A DNA stretch of 8,496 bases from DHVE2 group archaeon (GTDB lineage: Archaea > Thermoplasmatota > Thermoplasmata > Thermoplasmatales > Aciduliprofundaceae): the NCBI GenBank assembly GCA_027014065.1, contig JALWEL010000169.1, positions 1-8,496 of the forward strand, in the 5' to 3' direction. Below the pieces are notes generated by a model, which was not told where the DNA came from, did no database searches, and saw only the letters and a list, made by a program, of their open reading frames with translations. The position numbers were made by a program, and so were the translations under genes. Each line of letters begins with the position of its first letter. Position 1 is the first letter of the stretch. This document shows positions 1 through 6,775 of this stretch, in pieces.

Positions 1-1267
1 GCCTGTACTCTTCCCACTCGTTTCTTTTCACGTGGAGGAAATGGTTGAACAGGTGCTCGCCCAACGTTTCCCTCATTAATTCGCTCCTTGAGAAGTGGTG
101 CAGCGCTTCACCCAAGCTTTCTGGAAGGGATTTTATTCCTTTTTCTTTTCTCTCTTCCGTGCTCATGTGGAATATGTTCTGCTCCACGGGCTCCGGTGGC
201 TCTATTTTTTTCTTTATTCCGTCCAAGCCTGCGGCGAGCATGGCCGCAAACTGGAGATACGGGTTTCCCGCAGGATCTGGATTTCTGAGTTCTATGCGGG
301 TTTTCATCTCTCTCCCCGCTGGAACCCTGATTAAAGCGCTCCTGTTTAGGTTCGCCCATGATATGTACACCGGTGCTTCGTATCCCGGAACTAAGCGCTT
401 GTATGAATTAACCCATGAGTTCAGTATTGCGGTGATTTCTTCTGCATGGCTAAGTAAGCCTCCCACGTAGTGAAGCATGGTATTGCTTAGCTCCCATTTG
501 CCGTTGGGGTCGTAGAACATGTTTTCCTCGCCATCTAAGCTAATAAGGCTCTGGTGCACGTGCATTCCCGTGCCGTTTATTCCGAAAAACGGTTTGGGCA
601 TGAATGTGGCGTATAAATTGTGTCTTAATGCGACTCTCTTTATTGCCGCTTTCAACGTGAGAATTCGATCAGCGATGGTCAGAGCGTAATCGTATCTCAA
701 ATCTATCTCGTGCTGCCCGGGAGAGACCTCGTGATGCGCCGCTTCTGGATTGTATCCCAAATCGCTCAGAAGCCCGATAATCTCGCTCCTCACTTTCTCC
801 CCTTGATCGATAGGTCCGTAATCGAAGTAACCGGCGTAGTCGTTCGGCTCTAACACGGGCTTTCCGTCTTTCATCTTCAAGAGGAAAAACTCGAATTCGG
901 GGCCGGTGTAAAATTTGAATCCCATGTCCTCAGCCTTCTTCAGAACCTTTTGCAATGTGTATCGTGGGTCTCCTTCGAATCTCTTGCCGGAAGAGGTGTA
1001 AATATTGCAAATCATTGTTGCGCTATGATCATCGTCTGGAAGAATTTGAAAGGTTTGAGGGTCGGGAATCGCGCGCATGTCGCTTTCGTCGATAGTCGCA
1101 TAGCCAACTATGCTCGACCCGTCGAAAAGAATTCCTTCATTCAGAGCTTTCTCCAGCATGGCAAAAGGAATCATCACGCTCTTCACTTGGCCCAAAATAT
1201 CCATGAACTGCAAGTGTATGTACTTCACTCCTCTCTCTTTCGCTTTTTTGAGAATTTCCCCCTGCAT
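1..1267 (-). CDS. glnA: Glutamine synthetase type I (3' end cut by window edge)
   Basis: Cytoplasmic enzyme that makes glutamine from glutamate, ammonia and ATP. I translated the reverse strand as 422 uninterrupted codons with no frameshift. Visible family motifs, counted from the ATG at 1267, are FDGSS (48-52), the metal-binding GPEFEFF (122-128, Glu124 and Glu126), AHHEVSPGQHEID (177-189), NGTGMHVH (231-238), the active-site flap NSYKRLVPGYEAP (287-299) and RIELRNPDPAGNPY (324-337). Reading ends at NEWEEYR, so roughly 15-25 C-terminal residues are missing compared with family members. The position of the adenylylated Tyr of bacterial GSI-beta enzymes is Phe366, and there is no sign of the GSI-beta insertion, so adenylylation control is not expected. 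Start choice: ATG 1267 gives the usual family N-terminus but has no Shine-Dalgarno. GTG 1306 overlaps the uppS stop as GTGA and would add 13 residues. The gene lies downstream of uppS, probably on one transcript. Confidence 0.97.
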   Translation of the reverse strand, partial: MQGEILKKAKERGVKYIHLQFMDILGQVKSVMIPFAMLEKALNEGILFDGSSIVGYATIDESDMRAIPDPQTFQILPDDDHSATMICNIYTSSGKRFEGDPRYTLQKVLKKAEDMGFKFYTGPEFEFFLLKMKDGKPVLEPNDYAGYFDYGPIDQGEKVRSEIIGLLSDLGYNPEAAHHEVSPGQHEIDLRYDYALTIADRILTLKAAIKRVALRHNLYATFMPKPFFGINGTGMHVHQSLISLDGEENMFYDPNGKWELSNTMLHYVGGLLSHAEEITAILNSWVNSYKRLVPGYEAPVYISWANLNRSALIRVPAGREMKTRIELRNPDPAGNPYLQFAAMLAAGLDGIKKKIEPPEPVEQNIFHMSTEERKEKGIKSLPESLGEALHHFSRSELMRETLGEHLFNHFLHVKRNEWEEYR

Positions 1268-1302
1268 GATTGTGCATGCGTTGATGGATTTAATTCTTTC
1301 CC

Positions 1303-2082
1303 TCACCTACCGAATCTTCTCTGCCGGAGTTGGTATGCTCTTATTGCCCTCAGAAAATCGATTTTGCGCAAAGTGGGCCAGTAAACATCCGAGAAGTAAA
1401 GCTCAGCGTAGGCACTTTGCCAGAGCAGGAAGTTGCTTATCCTCTCCTCACCTGAGGTTCTGAATATCAGGTCAGGGTCCGGAATATCACCTGTGTAAAG
1501 ATGTTTTCTCACGGTGCTCTCATCGATATCGTCTATTTCCAATTTTCCCTCTTTAACTTCCCTTGCGATTTCCCGTATGGCTTTGATTATTTCTTCTCTT
1601 CCTCCGTAGGCGATGGCTACATTGAGGATAAATTTGTCGTTGTTTTTTGTCTTCTCTTCTGCGTATTTTATCGCGTCCTGCACCTCTTTGGGTAACTCTT
1701 CTATTTGTCCTATAACTCTTATCCTCATCCCGTATTTTGCAGTTCTCTTATCATCAGCGGCTTTTTTTAGGCTATCGATGAAAAGGCGCATGAGGTGCTC
1801 AACCTCCTCCCTGCTGCGCATGAAATTTTCAGTGGAAAATGCGTACACGGTTACTACTTTTATTCCCAGTTCCCTGCACCATTCCAGCACTTCTTCTAAC
1901 TTTTTGCGGCCTTTTTCATGTCCTAAAAAAGAGTCCATTCCCATCTCGCTGGCGAATCTCCTGTTTCCGTCCATAATTATACCTATATGGTTTGGAATCT
2001 TTCCCTCCTTCACTATTTTGAGAAGTTTTGTTTCGTATGCCCTATATGCGGTCTCTGCAAAGTCTTTGGTGATGGAACTCAT
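1303..2082 (-). CDS. uppS: Cis-prenyltransferase (UppS-type polyprenyl diphosphate synthase)
   Basis: This 259-residue protein has normal length for the undecaprenyl/dehydrodolichyl diphosphate synthase family. The family condenses isopentenyl diphosphate onto an allylic primer in cis, and in archaea this supplies the dolichol-type carrier for N-glycosylation. Motifs visible: HIGIIMDGNRRFA (32-44) with catalytic-type Asp38; GHEKGRKKLEEVLEWC (54-69); VYAFSTENFMRS (79-90); and near the C-terminus DPDLIFRTSGEERISNFLLW (202-221), followed by SAYAELYF. No transmembrane segment is present, so it is expected to be soluble or peripheral at the inner membrane face. The ATG at 2082 has a TATA-like box about 27 nt upstream and a weak aaggggt just before it. 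The stop codon at 1305-1303 overlaps a possible GTG start of glnA. Product chain length cannot be read from the sequence. Confidence 0.95.
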   Translation of the reverse strand: MSSITKDFAETAYRAYETKLLKIVKEGKIPNHIGIIMDGNRRFASEMGMDSFLGHEKGRKKLEEVLEWCRELGIKVVTVYAFSTENFMRSREEVEHLMRLFIDSLKKAADDKRTAKYGMRIRVIGQIEELPKEVQDAIKYAEEKTKNNDKFILNVAIAYGGREEIIKAIREIAREVKEGKLEIDDIDESTVRKHLYTGDIPDPDLIFRTSGEERISNFLLWQSAYAELYFSDVYWPTLRKIDFLRAIRAYQLRQRRFGR

Positions 2083-2104
2083 TTACCCCTTAATTTCTCT
2101 ACTC

Positions 2105-2113
2105 TTATTTATG
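2105..2113 (-). promoter_or_regulatory. TATA box for the uppS-glnA unit
   Basis: The minus strand reads CATAAATAA centred about 27 nt upstream of the uppS ATG, preceded by the purine-rich GAAAGG as a possible BRE. This spacing would put the transcription start at or next to the ATG, giving a leaderless mRNA. A weak aaggggt also lies just before the ATG, so the mode of initiation is not settled. Confidence 0.55.
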
Positions 2114-2119
2114 CCTTTC

Positions 2120-2136
2120 TAAAAAAGAGGAAAAAG
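2120..2136 (-). terminator. T-rich archaeal-type terminator after the giant surface gene
   Basis: Directly after the TAA stop (2140-2138) the minus strand reads CCTTTTTCCTCTTTTTTAG, with T runs of five and six. There is no clear hairpin. Archaeal RNA polymerase commonly terminates on such T tracts without a stem. The tract sits just before the putative uppS promoter, which fits separation of the two transcription units. Confidence 0.55.
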
Positions 2137-2137
2137 G

Positions 2138-5100
2138 TTATTTTTTCTTTCTTCTGAAGTATATTACGATTAACGGCAAGAACAGCAAAACTTCGAGCAT
2201 CTGATTTAGTTCTGGAACGGTGGTTTCATCCACCGCTGAGTCTGAGCATCCAGCAAAGCTGTTTATCTCCACATCGGTGCTAACGTTCTGAGTGGCGGTT
2301 ACTTTTACCATGATCTTAGCGCTGTTCCCGGGGGCGATGGTCACATCCGGGTTTCCATCTCCATCAGAATCGTAATTTGTTGTGTCAACCCATGACCATC
2401 CTGTTCCTGTGTTGCTGTATGCGGCCACCTTCCATGTGCTTCCGTCCCAGATGTAAAGGGTAACGTTGACTGTTTCATTGGATACGACGCTGATGTCGAT
2501 TATGTCGTATCCTTTCCCGTTGTTCCATATTGTATGATTGTACCACACAACCGTTCCGGTTGAGGAATTGGTGTGAGGAGTTATGGAAATGTTGCAATTG
2601 ATGTTGAAGGTCGTGTAAGAGTTGTTTTGCACACCATTTCCTTCTATGGCGGTAACATTCACGTTGTAAATACCAACAAGGGCGTTGCTGGGTATGTTAA
2701 ATGTGCCGTTGTACACTAATGTTCCTATTAGGGGATGTACTTCCACTAGATTAAGATTAATGGGGTATGTGGTTCCGTTTGGGGCAGTTATGTTTGCGGT
2801 GACGCTTTTAACATCAAATGATCCGAAGGTTTCTCTCACTACTGCAGTTATGTTCATATTATCTCCAGTGCTATAGTTGCTCTGGAGTACAGGGGTTCCT
2901 GAGGTTACGTTGTAGAGTTGTATATTTTCAACATAAATATATGATGTAGTATTGAATATTATGCGTGAGTTATACGTGGTTGAATTGTAATACATGTACC
3001 ACTTACGCGGGTTATTGTCAGTATCAGTAGAGTAGAAGGTAAGTGAAAGTGTGTGGCCTGCAGGTATAATGTTAATAGTGGGCTTAATAACTGCACGGAC
3101 TTCTGTGGGCACACTAGGACTAGGCATATCAAATTTTACTGAGCCCACAGAAGTTCCATCATCCAAGGATAGTTCAACATATCCATAATCTGCTTGTCCT
3201 TCTCCTTTCTCAACGTAAAGAACTACGGTTATATTGCCCACTATCAACAAATCATTCAAAAATGCATTGCTCTGTGTCCATACCACAGTATCTTTATTGG
3301 AGAAATACGATACATCTGTGCTTCCCTCCTTTGGATAGAGGTATTCTGTATTTCCGTCCTCTCGCAAATAAAGGGTTTTGTTCTTCACATCCCTTATCTT
3401 TGCGAAGTCATGTACTGTATATGAAGAATTACCTGTGAAAGATGCTACTGTAAGGTTCACATAGGTAATAGGATTCGATTCAGATAGGGTAACATTTGTA
3501 GATATTAAAATTCTGGGTTTATCTCCCTCTGGCACGGTTATATCCGGTTCACCGTTTCCATCGGTGTCATTCTTTATATATGTCCACGCGCCTTGGGTAG
3601 CATTGTAAATTGCGTATAGGATATCACTCGCGTCAATTATTTTGTTCTCATTCACGTCCAAGTATATTCTTACATCAAATTTAGGGGCTTCGTTAGGATT
3701 AAATCTAAAATTGTATACATCATCTCCATCGCCGATGTTTTTAATGCGATGTCTAAACCATATATGTGATTCACCCGCCGGAACGAAAAGGTACTTTGAA
3801 GCCGCTTGTTTCACTCCGCTGTTAACCCAAAAAGCTCCGTTTCCACTTGTGGAAAAGCCCTCAACATCCGATGCTTGTATGGAAATTGAATATTTACCTA
3901 CGAAAGTATATGGGTTCCCGACTAATGGGAATGAGAAGTAGAAATGCACCCAGCCAAATCCATCTGACTCCCATGTCATTTGACTTCCTGAAATTATGGT
4001 GTTGCCGAGTTGGTCAACGATATCCACCGTGGTGGCGTCTGCGATGTGCGCCACGCCCAGTGGGTCGGTGACATTAGTGTAAATCCCAACGGTTTCATCC
4101 TTGTGGAAGTGTGTCTGGAGATCCCGGGTGGTGTCGTTTGCTGTCCAGACTTGCATCACTCGGAGAGTACTATTTGTGGTAACTTCTAGCCTAGAGGGAT
4201 GACTGGTGGAATTATAGTAAATATATATTCCTGTAGACCAACTCCCAGCAGTGTATGTTATAGACAATTTTAGATAGTTACCTTTAGAAATATAAACATT
4301 TGCGCCTACAGGTATATCTATCGTTACTGTATGCTCATCGGTATCTCCTTGCGTAATCTCATACTCACCACTATAACCCAATAACCGCGAATTATCTGTA
4401 GATAGGTTGTATTCATAGAGAGATACATTTAAATATTTTTTCAATCTATTTATCCCAGTTATTCCATCCTCATCTTCATACCATATAGTTAAGCTTGCAG
4501 AAGATACGTTGAATTTTCCAGTTATGGGTTCCTCATAATACCAATTTACTGTATCCCCTGTATAGTCTGTTAATTCATCAGACAAGTCGTTATCTCCCTC
4601 TGTCCAATTCATATTTCTAAAATTGTATCCGTGGTAGGATCCATGGAGATAAAATGTATCAGTAACATAACTTTTAGTTGCCTTTTTCAGGTTAATAGAA
4701 GGCATATCATAATTGTGCTCCCAGTTAAACACGGTAATCCAAATTTTCCCGTTGGAGGTTATATTCAGCATGGTGTCTAATTCAACCTGATGATATCCCG
4801 CTGCAATATCGTTAATCGTTCCTATTTCCTGCCAACCACCGGTGGAGAATTTATACAGTGTTGCGTTGAATATGCCATCTCTGCCCGTGATCGAGATTTT
4901 GTAATTCACGTCGAAGGGAACCCAGTATAGATGCTCTCCAGTGCTGCTTCCATCGTTTATGTAAATCTCCGCAGTATCGTTACCGTTCTTGGGTTTCACG
5001 GGCGGAGGCGGGCCGATGTACACGCTCACATGCCTGCCTGCGTACGGAGCGGGGAAATCCGATGGTATGGTTGTGTTCAACCACGTATCGTTTCCGTATG

Positions 5101-6775
5101 GGTAATCTGTGTATCCATCCCCGTCCACATCGTGGTTGCTCTCACTATCAGGTATACCATCGTTGTTGAAATCATGCGGATATGGGTCTACGTTATCTGG
5201 AACTCCATCTCTATCGCTATCTTTGGGTGCCCATTTGTGGACTATGGGCACGTCGCTTCCGCCCATGAACTCTCCTCGTACTTCCATGTACACCTTGCTA
5301 ATATCCGGAGTGTATGAATAGTTCACGAGGTCTATATTCGAATCTCTTACATCCAGTATGCTGTCTGGAATTTTCTCTTTCCAATCTCCGAATGCTCCAT
5401 CAATTCTTACTTCGGTTGGAGCAGAGAACAAATAGAGTTTGGCCATTTCGTACACATACGTGAACTTGATATCCTTCGAATAAAGAGTAACGTTAAATGA
5501 GAATACACTTCCCGATGAGCCGGTGTAGTTTGCAATGAAGTACATTTTTTCATTTTTCATCTTTGTGTTCAAATCAAATTCCACTGTGTCGTTGAATACC
5601 GAACCTATTACAGAGTTATTTCCGATACGGAGCCTAGCGCTGGTTATGCCTGCTCCAGCACAGGATATTTCGAGAGCATCAAGCTGGAAATTGGTGGGAG
5701 AGTTTACAGATATCTCCAGCACGGGTTTATTGTTCACTGCAATATCGCGGACATTTCTAACAATAACTTGGGCGGGATAAGAGTTCACATTGAGCGATGG
5801 AGATCTAAGAGTGACTCCAGAGTTGGCTATCAGCACCACTTTTGAGTTGGGATTTATCTCGTTTATGAGAAACTCTATCCCATTCTCTCCCCATGCGTAA
5901 TTCATTCCGGATGTGTGGGTGAAGTTCCACAGAATATCTCCCGAGACGTATTTCCAGAGAGAAGCGCCCTTCAGGGTACCGTTCCATCCATAGAATTCTG
6001 CCATGTACTGAGCATGTATTCCTTCCACATAGTATCCGTAGTCGGAGCCATTGCCAATGTACAGGTAATAGCTTTGTTCGGTAGAGAATATATCATCTCT
6101 ATGAATGTAGAAGTACAATGATCCAGCCTTGTATGTGTATTTGTACGTGATGTTTCCCATGCTGTATCCCGGCACGGAAGTCCATTCGGAGAAATTGCCG
6201 TCGATTTTCAATGTGGGGGTCATAAAATATACTATGGCAGCTATTGAAGACACAATAACCAATAAAATGATCAATATGGGTAAAATTCTAAAGCTCTTCT
6301 CTTTGCTCGGAAAGAGCTGGGTTGAGCCGAAGCCGTTGATAAACCCTTCCTTGGAGATTATCCCAGAGTGGTTTATTTCCTCTTTCTTTATTTTTATTTT
6401 AGGTTTCTGCACACCTGTTTTCAAGGCGGCTTTGAATATTATGTCGAACGCTTCTTTTTCAGATATATTCAGCAGTTTAGCGAGCTCTTCTTTATTCGCT
6501 TTGGCCACTTTTTGCAGGTCATAGTTGTTGAACGCCAGTATTTTGGCTTTTTCTTTATCGAGACCGAGTGCGAGAGATATGTCGTTCATTTGCCCTGCAA
6601 TCTTTCTAGCTGTGGCTATTATTATTTTTATTTTACCCTTTGAAATCCTGGGCAAATGCTTTTTTAATTCCTGCTCGTCCATATTTGCGATTTCTTCTAT
6701 GCCTATACCCTTATCTCGTAGCCTCTTGGCTCTCTTTTTACCAATATATGGAAGTTTTTCGTAATCGTCAGTCAT
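2138..6775 (-). CDS. Giant membrane-anchored surface protein with cytoplasmic HhH region
   Basis: A 1545-residue protein of unknown function. Residues 1-120 are charged and contain helix-hairpin-helix-like segments (LPYIGKKRAKRLRDKGI at 8-24, and a second around 66-118). A linker leads to one strong transmembrane helix (164-185, ILPILIILL...) preceded by Lys/Arg, so the N-terminus should be cytoplasmic and the rest outside. Outside are DOMON/CBM9-like domains starting at KIDGNFSEW (190-198) and VRIDGAFGDW (456-465), a thrombospondin-type-3-like Asp-rich stretch (519-562), a beta-rich domain (about 580-690), and two copies of a three-domain unit (about 700-1128 and 1133-1515). There are more than 40 N-x-S/T sequons and only three cysteines. 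The C-terminus has VPEL (1520-1523), a hydrophobic helix and RRKKK, resembling sorting or anchor tails of archaeal surface proteins. ATG 6775 overlaps the upstream TPR gene stop as ATGA, with GGGTGGG 8 nt before it. Role as adhesin, surface-layer component or binding protein is inference. Confidence 0.93.
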   Translation of the reverse strand: MTDDYEKLPYIGKKRAKRLRDKGIGIEEIANMDEQELKKHLPRISKGKIKIIIATARKIAGQMNDISLALGLDKEKAKILAFNNYDLQKVAKANKEELAKLLNISEKEAFDIIFKAALKTGVQKPKIKIKKEEINHSGIISKEGFINGFGSTQLFPSKEKSFRILPILIILLVIVSSIAAIVYFMTPTLKIDGNFSEWTSVPGYSMGNITYKYTYKAGSLYFYIHRDDIFSTEQSYYLYIGNGSDYGYYVEGIHAQYMAEFYGWNGTLKGASLWKYVSGDILWNFTHTSGMNYAWGENGIEFLINEINPNSKVVLIANSGVTLRSPSLNVNSYPAQVIVRNVRDIAVNNKPVLEISVNSPTNFQLDALEISCAGAGITSARLRIGNNSVIGSVFNDTVEFDLNTKMKNEKMYFIANYTGSSGSVFSFNVTLYSKDIKFTYVYEMAKLYLFSAPTEVRIDGAFGDWKEKIPDSILDVRDSNIDLVNYSYTPDISKVYMEVRGEFMGGSDVPIVHKWAPKDSDRDGVPDNVDPYPHDFNNDGIPDSESNHDVDGDGYTDYPYGNDTWLNTTIPSDFPAPYAGRHVSVYIGPPPPVKPKNGNDTAEIYINDGSSTGEHLYWVPFDVNYKISITGRDGIFNATLYKFSTGGWQEIGTINDIAAGYHQVELDTMLNITSNGKIWITVFNWEHNYDMPSINLKKATKSYVTDTFYLHGSYHGYNFRNMNWTEGDNDLSDELTDYTGDTVNWYYEEPITGKFNVSSASLTIWYEDEDGITGINRLKKYLNVSLYEYNLSTDNSRLLGYSGEYEITQGDTDEHTVTIDIPVGANVYISKGNYLKLSITYTAGSWSTGIYIYYNSTSHPSRLEVTTNSTLRVMQVWTANDTTRDLQTHFHKDETVGIYTNVTDPLGVAHIADATTVDIVDQLGNTIISGSQMTWESDGFGWVHFYFSFPLVGNPYTFVGKYSISIQASDVEGFSTSGNGAFWVNSGVKQAASKYLFVPAGESHIWFRHRIKNIGDGDDVYNFRFNPNEAPKFDVRIYLDVNENKIIDASDILYAIYNATQGAWTYIKNDTDGNGEPDITVPEGDKPRILISTNVTLSESNPITYVNLTVASFTGNSSYTVHDFAKIRDVKNKTLYLREDGNTEYLYPKEGSTDVSYFSNKDTVVWTQSNAFLNDLLIVGNITVVLYVEKGEGQADYGYVELSLDDGTSVGSVKFDMPSPSVPTEVRAVIKPTINIIPAGHTLSLTFYSTDTDNNPRKWYMYYNSTTYNSRIIFNTTSYIYVENIQLYNVTSGTPVLQSNYSTGDNMNITAVVRETFGSFDVKSVTANITAPNGTTYPINLNLVEVHPLIGTLVYNGTFNIPSNALVGIYNVNVTAIEGNGVQNNSYTTFNINCNISITPHTNSSTGTVVWYNHTIWNNGKGYDIIDISVVSNETVNVTLYIWDGSTWKVAAYSNTGTGWSWVDTTNYDSDGDGNPDVTIAPGNSAKIMVKVTATQNVSTDVEINSFAGCSDSAVDETTVPELNQMLEVLLFLPLIVIYFRRKKK
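2231..3379 (-). repeat. Surface-protein repeat unit 2 (jelly-roll, Ig-like, Ca-loop domains)
   Basis: Second copy of a three-domain unit in the giant protein, residues about 1133-1515. It starts with a beta-sandwich segment TLYLREDG and contains YMYYNSTTYNSR (1260-1271). Next is an Ig-like segment with ETFGSFDV and NGTFNIPSNALVGIYNVNV. It ends with a domain carrying YDSDGDGNPDVTIAPGNSAK (1468-1487). Each part has a counterpart in the same order in unit 1, at diverged identity, so this is a protein-level duplication and not a recent DNA repeat. Boundaries are by eye. Confidence 0.7.
3392..4678 (-). repeat. Surface-protein repeat unit 1 (jelly-roll, Ig-like, Ca-loop domains)
   Basis: First copy of the three-domain unit, residues about 700-1128. 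TFYLHG and YIYYNSTSHPSR (851-862) match the unit 2 counterparts TLYLRE and YMYYNSTTYNSR. The Ig-like part has TDPLGVAHIADATTVDIVD and ends in GKYSISIQASDVEGFS. The last domain has IKNIGDGDDVYNFRF, an EF-hand/dockerin-like loop DVNENKIIDASD (1040-1051, acidic or Asn ligands at positions 1, 3, 5, 9 and 12), and NDTDGNGEPDITVPEGDKPR (1069-1088). Calcium binding is inferred from the loops only. Confidence 0.7.
5090..5221 (-). other. Thrombospondin type 3-like calcium-binding stretch
   Basis: Residues 519-562 of the giant protein contain successive Asp-rich loops: DSDRDGVPDNVDPYPHD, NNDGIPDSESNHD and DVDGDGYTDYPYGND. This D-x-D-x-D-G-x-x-D pattern is typical of extracellular TSP3-like repeats, which bind calcium and form rigid rods. 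It lies between the second DOMON-like domain and a downstream beta domain, so it probably acts as a calcium-stiffened spacer (inference). Confidence 0.75.

Noticed and set aside
45..470. 141-codon plus-strand open frame
   Set aside because: It is antisense to glnA, whose reverse-strand translation matches glutamine synthetase motifs throughout; the plus frame encodes nothing recognisable.
1613..2122. 169-codon plus-strand open frame
   Set aside because: It is antisense to uppS, which has all family motifs. The plus-strand product is hydrophobic only because it mirrors charged codons.
2231..4678. DNA-level tandem repeat or recent gene duplication in the giant gene
   Set aside because: The similarity is visible only in protein, with many substitutions; no long identical DNA stretch is seen between the units.
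6129..6524. 131-codon plus-strand open frame with hydrophobic stretches
   Set aside because: It lies opposite the N-terminal part of the giant gene and has no Shine-Dalgarno or promoter.
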